Assembly (NCBI GenBank): GCA_016946835.1
Contig: JACVTC010000003.1
Coordinates: forward strand, 485,001-542,500
Source: Neocallimastix lanati (nom. inval.)
Lineage: Eukaryota; Neocallimastigomycota; Neocallimastigomycetes; Neocallimastigales; Neocallimastigaceae
Reading direction: 5' to 3'
Length of the DNA stretch: 57,500 nucleotides
Position numbers and translations under genes: made by a program. The notes below the pieces were generated by a model. It did no database searches, was not told the origin of the DNA, and was given only the letters and a program-made list of their open reading frames with translations. This document shows, piece after piece, positions 1 through 11,100 of the stretch. Every line of letters begins with the position of its first letter. The stretch's first letter is position 1.

Positions 1-585
1 TATTTTATTAATTGTACCAATTATACCTATTTTTTAGAGTTCATAAAAAAGGGGGAAAAAAAATAAACAAATAAATAAATATAATATAATATATATATAT
101 ATATATATCTTATAATCATAATTCAAATGCTTTTTAAAGTTTAAAAATATATCAAGTTGTGATTACAAAGATTTCTTAATGGACCATAATGGAATACAAT
201 TTTCCACTCTCAAGCACATATAAAAAAAAAATTAATGCATATAAATGATTATTTCTGTTAATGCTTTTTATTATTTATTTATTAATTATTTTGTACTATT
301 TGTTATTTTTTTTTTATATTATTATAACAAATAAATATATGTATACTATTTACATTATTTATCTACATTATTTACAATATTAAATAATAAAATTTTATTA
401 AACAATATTCATTTGTTATTAAAAAACGGTTAAAGTTTTTTGTTAACTTATAAAAAAAGTACATATATTATTTTAATCATTTAATTAATATCTATTCCAA
501 GGTTATATTGAGCTATTTATTAATGACTCTTTTACATCATTAAATTATTCATCATCTTTTGTAGTTTTTTATCTATTTATTCATT

Positions 586-588
586 CAT

Positions 589-671
<83 letters not shown>

Positions 672-675
672 TTTT
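586..675. repeat. (ATTT)n microsatellite
   Basis: Near-perfect tetranucleotide array of about 90 bp, interrupted only at its edges by ATTC variants. Confidence 0.9.
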
Positions 676-840
676 ATTATTTTATTATTTCATATTTCAT
701 AATTTTAAAATATTTGAATAATTATAACAATATTTTATCAATTAAAATAAAAATAAAAGGAATATAATAATTTTATTATATTGCTAAAATAGTATTATAT
801 TGAAGAAAATTCAAATCGTAAAATCATTAATTTCTGATAG

Positions 841-883
<43 letters not shown>

Positions 884-1867
884 AATAAATATCATCAAAT
901 TAATATGAATTAAAAAAAAAATATATACATATTTATTCCTCTCCTTTGAATAAATCAATAATACACTTTATAATTATATATATATATATATTTAATTTAT
1001 TTTTTTAAAATCAAAAGAAAAAAAAAATACAAGATAATAATAATAATAAAAAAATATCATTAAATTTTTAACATTAAATATTTAAATTATTAATTTAATG
1101 TTATTTTTATTACAATAAGTAATTCCATTGTATATTGAGTACACTAAGAATGTATTATATCTTATTTTTTTATTAGCATAATTTTCAATTATTCATCCCT
1201 TTAATTTACTATTTCATTTCATTAGCACAATTTTTAATTAAACTTAAACAATTAAAAATTTAATATTATATACATAAATTTATTAAATGTATTTCACCTT
1301 CTTTGTTTCCTTTATTTATTTAGCTTCATTTTCAATTAAGAGTTTAACAATATTTAATATCAAATAAAAATATTTTTCATCTATAAATATCAAATACAAA
1401 TATATATAAACTATGATACCTTCTTTACTATAATTATTTAAAATATTTTATTAAATATATCATTATTCTCTGTTTTGCTCAAAACATAATTCCTTAAAAA
1501 ACATATTCCTTAAAGAAGTATAATATTCAAAGAATATTATAATAGATCAAAGTTTTGTTTTTAATTTATATTATAAAAATTTTAAATTTTAATAATTAAT
1601 ATACTTAATCTAAATTAAATTTTATTTTATTTAATTCAATATCTAAACCCATTTATGTACTATAATATATCACATGACATTACATTGAATAATGTAATAA
1701 ATCTTAATTAAAATAATTAATTTTCATATTATAAAAAATGCAATAAAAAATTCAAATAATAGAGTTACTTAAAAAAGGAAAAAAATCAATGATACTAAAA
1801 TATTATTGGTTCAATATATTAATTCACATAATATAATGACAGATAAGAATTAATACTTAATATTTTT

Positions 1868-1877
1868 ATATTATTAC

Positions 1878-1944
<67 letters not shown>
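1868..1944. repeat. (TTA)n / (TTTA)n compound microsatellite
   Basis: A trinucleotide TTA run passes directly into a tetranucleotide TTTA run, ending at the word TTTAAGGGAAAT. Confidence 0.85.
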
Positions 1945-1945
<1 letters not shown>

Positions 1946-3649
1946 GGGAAATTTTTTATTGGAAATCTCTTATTCTTTAATATTTTAAATTAGAATTATT
2001 ATAAAAAAAAAATATTATTAAATAAATATATTTAGTATTATCCTAACATTTTTTATTTCTGTATAATTTTTTTTTTATTCTTTTCTAATTTCATAATTAT
2101 TTCATGAGCATAATAATTATTAATATTATTAATATTTAAGGGAAATCTTTTGTTGGTGTTGATTTTTCATTATTTAAGGGAAATCTTCATAAAAAAAATA
2201 AAAAAAAATTAATTACAATAATAAGATGGGGAATAATTATTATTAAAAAAAAGCATTGAATTAATTATAATTAATATTATCTTTTATATTTATTATTTTA
2301 TTATTTCTGTATAATTTATTATTTATTTCATAAATTTTATTTCATATTTAACATATAATTAATAATATTATTCATTATTCATATAAAGATAAAATAAATA
2401 GATAAGAAAAAAAATTCATAGTTTAAAATTTAATATTTTAAATAAAAAGTTCACCTTTTTTTGATATAAAATTACAAATACTTATATATCATAGTTTTCT
2501 ATTTAATATGTTCTATTCTCAAAAAACTTTATTCAAATATAATCCACAATTAGAAATTATTTAATATTTTAAATAATACATTTGTAAAAAGAATTTTTTG
2601 TGATTTTCTTTTTGGTAGAATGAAAAGAATATTAAAATAATGTGCTTTTATAAATTATGGAAAATAAGATAACTTCTGTAAATTTTATTATTGTATGATC
2701 ATTTTTAGAAGTATTCTTTTATAAAAAAAAAAAAAAAAATACAATATTAATTTTCTATGGATTGACTAAAACAATAATAATAAAATAATAATTAACTTAG
2801 GAAAAAAATAATAGTTAATTGGTAAAAAAAAGAATTAAAAACAATAAGGTAACTTGATAATTCTAATTATTTTTTATTATTATAAATTAAAAAAAGTCTA
2901 GACTCTTCTAATAATTTTATATTTATTATAATAAATTATTAATAATTTTTTTTTTTTTTTTAAAGTTCAATTTTTTTAATTAAATTTTCTAAAACTAATA
3001 TTATTAATAAAATATTTTAAAAAAGAGTCTAGACTTTCATTTACATTTTTAATAATTAAACTTTAATATTATTGGTTTTCCAAAAAAAAAAAAAATTTTT
3101 TTTTTTTTTTTTTGGTCTAGATTTTCCTACATAAATTTTATTATTATTATTTACTTTATTATTATTAATATTTTTTATTGAGAAAAAATTTTATGAAGAT
3201 CTAGACTTTTATTACTATAATTATTATTTGTTAATAATATAATACTATTGATATTAATTATACACAAATATTATATGATATTATTTGTGTTTATATTTGT
3301 CACATAAATTAGTATAAATTAGTATTGTTAAGTAATTTTTTTTCACTTTTTTATTTATACTGTATTACACATATTAATTTAGTGTTTATTATAATAAAAT
3401 TGTATCAAAATATAATTTTTTAAATTTAATATATTCAAATTTTATTTTTTCTTTTAATCTTTTAATTAACAGGAATAATGAAAAATAAATAATATAAAAA
3501 TAACCAAATTTTCCTTTAAATTTAAAATTTCAGATATTGAATTTTATTCTGTAAAATTAAAAAATTAAAAATTGAATATTTTTTTTTGTATATTATAAAA
3601 TAAAGAAAAAAAAAAAAAAAAGTTAAAAAAGAAAAATATATAAATAAAA

Positions 3650-4261
3650 ATGGCTCGTGTTATAAATAATATTTACAGTCAATTACCATCTCCACCATTA
3701 TCTCCATTATATAATGAAGATTTTAATATCGATTTATGTGGATGTAATGAAGAAATAAAAAAGGTACAAGAAAATTCAAAAATTCGTATTGAAAGTCAAG
3801 TAAAAGTTACTCAAGAAGATTTAATTAGGGCTAAATATATAGAAATGATGGAAGAAGGTATTGAAGACAGTGAAAGTGGTGAAAAAATTCCATACCCATA
3901 TATTATCAAAAAGTTACATTCTATCGGAAAATGTGTTATAAATAAGAAAACTAAGGATGCACTTCCACTTCGCGTATATGAAGCAGGAAAAGAAATATAT
4001 GAAGATTTTTGGGTTCATCCTATCTTTCTTTCATCCCAATCTTATCAATTCTTCAAACTTTTTGAGGAAGTTAAAACTAAGCAAGAGCAAGGTATAATAG
4101 AAATTGAAGTTCCTTCCATAAAAGCTTTTGCTTTTGTTCTTTATTACATGTATACAGGTGATCTTTCAAAGCTTTTAGAAATCGCCAAATTGGATGAATC
4201 ATATTGTAAGGGTATTATGGAAAGTATACAATATTTAGAAATTAATATAACTAAATTCTAA
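3650..4261 (+). CDS. BTB/POZ-like domain protein
   Basis: Intronless 203-aa ORF with an ATG in the context AATAAAAATGGC, which matches other starts in the window, and a TAA stop. The N-terminus is short and proline/serine-rich (LPSPPLSPLY at 12-21). The middle (about 35-110) is charged and unassigned. Residues about 115-203 look like a BTB/POZ fold: FWVHPIFLSSQS matches the family's H-x-x-xL-(A/S)-S-x-S core, followed by a short acidic helix, an IEIEVPS strand and AFVLYYMYTGDL, the family's F-x-x-(L/V)-L-x-Y-x-Y-T-G signature. BTB domains mediate dimerisation and often recruit cullin-3; no second domain shows a specific role here. The GC content is clearly above the surrounding DNA, which supports a real gene. 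The domain call rests on motif recognition only. Confidence 0.75.
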   Translation: MARVINNIYSQLPSPPLSPLYNEDFNIDLCGCNEEIKKVQENSKIRIESQVKVTQEDLIRAKYIEMMEEGIEDSESGEKIPYPYIIKKLHSIGKCVINKKTKDALPLRVYEAGKEIYEDFWVHPIFLSSQSYQFFKLFEEVKTKQEQGIIEIEVPSIKAFAFVLYYMYTGDLSKLLEIAKLDESYCKGIMESIQYLEINITKF

Positions 4262-4698
4262 TTTAAAAAGAAATAATAAATATACCCTTAATAATACCCT
4301 TAATAAAATTATTATTTTACTTAATAAGTTGTTATACCCTTAATTATTATAAGATTTGTATTTTATTCTTTATTATTATTAAAATTTTTGTAAATTGTAT
4401 TCATCATTATAAATATTATAAAATATAAATATTGTAAAATAAAAGTATATAAAATATAGTATTATAAAATAAAAATGTAAAATTATAAATAAAATAAAAT
4501 AAAAAAAAAGTTATAAAAATTAAAATTTAGAAATTTTTAAAAATTTTCATTTTTTTTTTTTTTTTGTATTTTAGATATAAAAGGAAATTTTGAAAAAGTT
4601 AAATTTTAATAAATTAATTATTTATTTATTTATTCATTTATTCATTTATTTATATTCCCTCTAAATGGAAATGATTGTTATTAATAAATAATTAGACT

Positions 4699-4736
4699 TA
4701 TTATTTAATAGTAAATTAATTTACTATTAAATAATA
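4699..4736. repeat. 38-bp perfect palindrome without loop
   Basis: The sequence reads the same on both strands: the arms ATTTAATAGTAAAT and ATTTACTATTAAAT meet around a central TTAA. Nothing flanking it suggests a mobile element. Confidence 0.85.
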
Positions 4737-5804
4737 TAATATGTTAAAATAAATAAATTACTAAATAATACGAAATTCATTCATTATCTAATTTAAATTT
4801 ATAATTTATTCATTATTAAATTTTATAATAAATTTTAAATATATGTATATTTTAATTATCAATATTTAATATTTATAAAAATTAATATAAAATTAAAATT
4901 AATTACTTTACAAAAAGAGATTTTTTAATTTTTCAAGTTTTAAACTATTGGATAAGGATTTTTAATAAGGAAATTTCTATTCGTTTAAAACTTAATATTA
5001 TGGAATACATTTAAAAATTTTAATAAATTTAATTTAATTTAGCCTTTATATAATATTAAAAAAATTTTTAAGACACAACTATTATCATTAATTAAAAAAA
5101 ATAAATTTTTAATTTATTATTATTTTTTTTTTTTAAAAAACTTTTATAGTAAAATAGAGTTAATAATATTATGATTAATTAAATTAATAATTTTTATATT
5201 TTTATTTTTTTTTTGTTTTTAATATTTAAAAAAATACAAGAAATTTAAGTTTCTTTTGTTTTTATTGGTATACTTCATTTTTTTTTTATTATAAATATAT
5301 TTATTATATATATAATAGGATAGTTTAAATAAAAAAATTTAGATATAAATATTATATAATTGGATAATTTTTATTTTATTTTTTACTCCGATTTATATAA
5401 TATTTAGTCATCTTATAATATTTAAATTAAATAATATAAGAATGAATGAAAAAAATTATAATTGTTGTTTTATATAATATATTGTTGATAATTTTATAAT
5501 TTTATTTTATTTTTACTCTCTTCATATATATTGAAGAGAGTAAAATAAAATTATCTTGACTTGTAATATTAAAATAAATTATATATATATATAAATGTTA
5601 ATAATAATTTTGACATAATAAATAAATAAATAAATAAATAAAAATTATATATATTAATAATTAATAATTTATTTAATGTTCTTTCTTTTTTTTTTTTCTA
5701 TATTAATTATTTTATTTATAAAATTAATATTCTTTTTTAAATTTCATTGAAAAAAAAAATAAAATAATAATCATTTATATGTTTTTATTATTATTATTAT
5801 TAAT

Positions 5805-5835
<31 letters not shown>

Positions 5836-6060
5836 TTGATGATAAATTTTATTAACTAAGGACTTTAAGATTATAATGAATTATATCAACAACAAATTGT
5901 TTCTATTAATATAATATCCTTAATATAATTATGTATAAAAACAAAATTGAAATCTTTTTTCTTTATCTATTTTTTATTCATATAATATTTTTTTAGAAAA
6001 AAAAATCAAAACTTTTTCTTCTTAATATTTTATTAATTAATATAATTTATAAGTTTCATT

Positions 6061-6212
6061 TTTAATTTAAATATATACATTAAATAAAATATATAATAAA
6101 AGAAGAAATTTTTTTTATGATTAAAAAAAAAAAATATTTAATTTAAATATATATATTAAATAAAATATATAATAAAAGAAGAAATTTTTTTTATGATTAA
6201 AAAAAAAAAATA
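6061..6212. repeat. 76-bp tandem duplication
   Basis: Two adjacent copies (6061-6136, 6137-6212) share TTAAATAAAATATATAATAA and the following AGAAGAAA-T-run-ATGA almost perfectly, which indicates a recent duplication. Confidence 0.85.
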
Positions 6213-6498
6213 TTTTTTACAATCAATTATATAGTTTAAAATAATTATTTTAAATAAAATAAAAAAAATATATTTTTAAAAACAAATTAAATCGTACTAG
6301 AATTTTATTTAATATTTGTTTTATTATATTCAATTTTTTAGAAGCTTCTTATAGATAATTAATATATTATATCTATTATCCTAAATCGTTTCTTTTTTTA
6401 ATTTATCTTATATTAATTGTATAATAATATTATTAATATTATTATTATTATTATTATAACTAATAATGAAATAAGAAAATCTAGTTTATAAAAAGAGA

Positions 6499-6914
6499 AT
6501 GACTCAAACAGTAGTTATTGATGGTTTAAATCCTGTTGGACTTGAATAACAGTTGATTTAATCTTGATTAGAGGAGCATATTTTTATATTTCCAGAGAAA
6601 TAGATATATAAAAATTTTATCTTCTGTTAACATATAATCATTTAGTTCTTCAAATACAAAAAGAAAAGGAAAAAGATAATAATTATTGTAAATGTTGTGG
6701 AGTAGTAGTAAAAATAAAAAAAAAATTCATTATCCTAATCATTTTATTACGAAAAAATCAAGAAAAAAGAGAGATGAAAATGTTAAACATAAAAATGTGA
6801 ATGGGAGATGCTTGATACTCATAATACAATAAATATCCTCACTTTCATCCAACCCATAATGGTATTAAAATACCGGGAGTACATTTTCAATTACCATCCT
6901 AATAATTATAAAAA
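6499..6914 (+). pseudogene. decayed protein-coding gene, unknown product
   Basis: This patch is GC-richer than its surroundings and shows protein-like translation scattered over three frames. It starts with an ATG (MTQTVVIDGLNPVGLE, then a stop), followed by a Lys-rich piece containing CKCCGVVV, then HYPNHFITKKSRKKRDENVK in another frame. It ends with HPTHNGIKIPGVHFQLPS and a stop at about 6910. Stops and frame changes between the pieces show it is no longer expressed as one protein unless introns rescue it, and no convincing GT-AG pairs were found. The family is not recognised. The alternative is a multi-intron gene whose small exons I failed to join. Confidence 0.4.
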
Positions 6915-8113
6915 TAACTGTTAATAATTTTTTTTTTTTTTTTTTTTTTTGATAATTATTTGTGAATATTTATGTTTTTTATTATCTATAAAATAGATAA
7001 TAAAAAAATAAAATCAAAACTTAAAGTAAAAAAAATTAAAAAAAAAAATTAAATAATAATAAAAAAAATTAAATAAAAAGAATTAAATATAAAAAAATTA
7101 AATAATAAAAATTAAATATAAAAAAAAATTAAATAAAAAGCATATAAAAAAAAAATCTAAATAAAATGACCATTTATAATATATGATAATTGGAATTAAA
7201 GAAATGTTTAAAAGAACGGTATTGTAATAACATCATCAATATATATATGATATATATTATTATTATAAATTTTTAAAAATTATAATATGTATTTTTAATT
7301 ATAAAACAAATCATATTTATTTTATATATATATTATATACATATATAATTTTTTGTGAAATTTAATATTTTATATTATATATATATATATATTTCAAAAT
7401 AAAAAATAAAGAAATATAAAATAATATAAAATAAATAAAATTTAGAAAAAAAAAAATAACAAAAGACTTTTTAAGTAAAATGATCATTTGTAATATATTG
7501 ATAATTTGAATTAATGTATATAAATAAAATTTAGAAAAAAAAAAATAACAAAAGACTTTTTAAGTAAAATGATCATTTGTAATATATTGATAATTTGAAT
7601 TAATGTATATAAATATAACATAAATTAATAGCAAAAAAAAATAATAATAATAATAATAAAAAATAAAAACCATTTTTTCAATAGTAAATATATATATCAA
7701 AAGTACGAAAAAAATATAATTAACTTTTTTTTGAATATTTACATTATTTTTATTTTTATTTTTTTATTTTTTTATTTTTATATATATATATATATATATT
7801 ATAATTATTTTCTTTTTTTTTTTATATAAAGTTGATTATCTAAATATTTTCTTTTTTTATAATAAAAAGAAAAATATTTAATTCAATTATTATATAAATA
7901 TTTCTAATTTTATTCTATATTGAATTTTTAATAATTATATCATTATATCATTATTTTTGATTTATGCTTTATAATTTTAAAATTATTTTAGCTTTCATCA
8001 TTTGATTTTATATGATATTTCTTTTTTTTTTTTTTTTTTTTTTTTCTATTATTATTTTCTATTATATTTCTAATAATTGTGTTTTAATATATATTCATTG
8101 GTAATTAAAATAT
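6915..8113. other. AT-rich intergenic region downstream of the esterase gene
   Basis: No gene seen. It contains a perfect stem TTTTTTATTATCTA/TAGATAATAAAAAA (about 6975-7007), an 89-bp tandem duplication (7441-7618) with an older diverged copy near 7140-7200, and TA and T runs. Confidence 0.7.
7441..7618. repeat. 89-bp tandem duplication
   Basis: TTTAGAAAAAAAAAAATAAC and the following AAAAGACTTTTTAAGTAAAA recur exactly 89 bp apart. A weaker third copy with AAATGACCATTTATAATATA lies near 7165. Confidence 0.85.
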
Positions 8114-11100
8114 TTAATTATCCAAATTCTTCCATAAGTATTGAATAAAGTTATAGTATCCAGCACTAACCGCATCACTATCATGCATAGCTCCTGGAAC
8201 AGTGAACCAAATATGTTCTTCATTATTATCCTTTAAGGCTTTGTGGTAGGATTCTGGGTTAGCACTAACAACAAAGTCCTTAGTACCAACACTAATCATT
8301 TTAACAATTGGTTCTGGTTTACCATCCTTAACCTTTAAATCTTCTGGTTTCATTAATCCCTTGTGTTCACCAGTTAAAGCATCAACAGTTGGAATTACAC
8401 CTGGAGCTGGAGAGAAAGCACCAAGATATCCGAATAATTCTGGATGAGTGAATCCAATGTAAAGAGTGTTACGACCACCCATAGAGAAACCTGCAAGAGC
8501 TGTGTTTTCTCTACCCTTAGCAACTGAATAATGCTTTTCAACATATGGCATAATATCATTAATTAATTCATTAATGAAGTTATCATAACCGTCAAAGTGT
8601 TCTTGAGTGAAACCTGGTTCAACACCAACACCATCAGCTGGTGCGTATGTATTTGGAAGAATAATAATCATTTCTTTAGCTTTACCTTCTTTAACTAAAT
8701 TATTGTAGATTTCAATAGTACCCATACCATCTTCTAATAATCCATCTTCATTATTTAAAATACCATGTAAGTAATATAAAACTGGATATTTCTTTTCAGT
8801 AGTGTAATCTGGTGGTAAAATAACATTCATTTTTCTGTTAACCTTAGTACCTTTGGAATAGTAAGTAATCTTTTCAGCTTTACTGTACTTTACTCCTTCC
8901 TTCTTTTCTTTTGCTTCTGGTGGACAAGTATTAACAACGTCAAGCTTACTCATATAACCTTTCTTTGGAACTTCCATGACAACTGGGGCATTCCAATCTG
9001 GTATTTGAGTTTCTGGGAATTCACCATTCGTTTGATCTGGTTTTTCTTCTTTCTTATCGTCTTCTTCCTTATCCTTTTCTTTCTTTTCTTCCTTTTCGTC
9101 TTCTTCGTCAGTGTCTTCTTCCTTATCCTTTTCTTCCTTTTCGTCTTCTTCGTTAGTGTCTTCTTCCATACTGTCTTCTTCTTCTACTCCTTCAGTTCCT
9201 ACTTCTACTTCTTTTTCATCACTTTCTTCATCTTCAACTTCTTCAGCATCTTCAACTTCTTCATCATCATCTTTCTTATCATCTTTTTCTTCTTCTTTAT
9301 CTAAATTCTTCCATAAATATTGAATAAAGTTGTAGTATCCAGCACTAACCGCATCACTATCATGCATAGCTCCTGGAACTGTAAACCAAATATGTTCTTC
9401 ATTATTTTCCTTTAAGGCATTGTGATAAGTTTCTGGATTATTGGTAACAACAAAGTCCTTAGTACCAACACTAATCATTTTAACAATTGGTTCTTCTTTA
9501 CCATCCTTAACCTTTAATTCTTCGGGTTTCATTAATCCTTCATGTTCTCCTTCAATTGGGAAAACTCCTGGAGCTGGTGAGAAGGCACCAAGATATCCGA
9601 ATAATTCTGGATGAGTGAATCCAATGTAAAGAGTGTTACGACCACCCATAGAGAAACCTGCAAGGGCTGTGTTTTCTCTACCCTTAGCAACTGAATAATG
9701 CTTTTCAACATATGGCATAATATCATTAATTAATTCATTAATGAAGTTATCGTATCCAGCAACATGTTCTGGATCAAAGCTTGGTGGAACACCAACACCA
9801 TCAGTTGGAGCATAAGTATCTGGAAGAATAATAATCATTTCTTTAGCTTTACCTTCTTTAACTAAATTATTGTAAATTTCAATAGTACCCATACCATCTT
9901 CTAATAATCCATCTTCATTATTAAATATACCATGTAAGTAATATAAAACTGGATATTTCTTTTCAGTAGTGTAATCTGGTGGTAAAATAACATTCATTTT
10001 TCTGTTAACCTTAGTACCCTTGGAATAGTAAGTAATCTTTTCAGCTTTACTGTACTTAACTCCTTCTTTTTTTTCTTTTGCTTCTGGTGGACAAGTATTA
10101 ACAACTTCAAGTTTACTCATATAACCTTTCTTTGGAACTTCCATAACAACTGGGGCATCCCATTCTGGAAGTGGTCCATCTGGGAATTCAAAACCTGGTC
10201 CGGCTGTTTCTTCTTCCTTTTCTTCATTTTCCTTTTCTTCTTTTTCTTCTTCTTTATCTAAGTTCTTCCATAAATATTGAATAAAGTTATAGTATCCAGC
10301 ACTAACCGCATCACTATCATGCATAGCTCCTGGAACTGTAAACCAAATATGTTCTTCATTATTATCCTTTAAGGCATTGTGATAAGTTTCTGGATTATTG
10401 GTGACAACAAAGTCCTTAGTACCAACACTAATCATTTTAACAATTGGTTCTTCTTTACCATCCTTAACCTTTAAATCTTCGGGTTTCATTAATCCTTCAT
10501 GTTCTCCTTCAATTGGGAAAACTCCTGGAGCTGGTGAGAACGCACCAAGATATCCGAATAATTCTGGATGTGTGAATCCAATGTAAAGAGTGTTACGACC
10601 ACCCATAGAGAAACCTGCAAGGGCTGTGTTTTCTCTACCCTTAGCAACTGAATAATGCTTTTCAACATATGGCATAATATCATTAATTAATTCATTAATG
10701 AAGTTATCGTATCCAGCAACATGTTCTGGATCAAAGCTTGGTGGAACACCAACACCATCAGCTGGAGCATAGGTATCTGGAAGAATAATAATCATTTCTT
10801 TAGCTTTACCTTCTTTAACTAAATTATTGTAAATTTCAATAGTACCCATACCATCTTCTAATAATCCATCTTCATTATTAAATATACCATGTAAGTAATA
10901 TAAAACTGGATATTTCTTTTCAGTAGTGTAATCTGGTGGCAAAATAACATTCATTTTTCTGTTAACCTTAGTACCCTTGGAATAGTAAGTAATCTTTTCA
11001 GCTTTACTGTACTTAACTCCTTCTTTCTTTTCTTTAGCTTCTGGTGGACAAGTATTAACAACTTCAAGCTTACTCATATAACCTTTCTTTGGAACTTCCA

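Larger units (their letters stand above)
1..3649. other. AT-rich intergenic region with microsatellites
   Basis: No coding region could be supported on either strand. It holds an (ATTT)n array at about 586-675, a 41-base poly(A) at 841-881, a (TTA)n then (TTTA)n array at about 1868-1944, three copies of the word TTTAAGGGAAAT near 1940, 2135 and 2173, and a series of GTCTAGAC-type palindromes at 2896-3206. Confidence 0.7.
4262..6498. other. AT-rich intergenic region with palindrome and duplications
   Basis: No gene seen. It contains a perfect palindrome (4699-4736), an imperfect hairpin with arms around ACTCTCTTCA/TGAAGAGAGT (about 5495-5554), AAAT arrays near 4618 and 5620, and a 76-bp tandem duplication (6061-6212). 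Confidence 0.7.
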
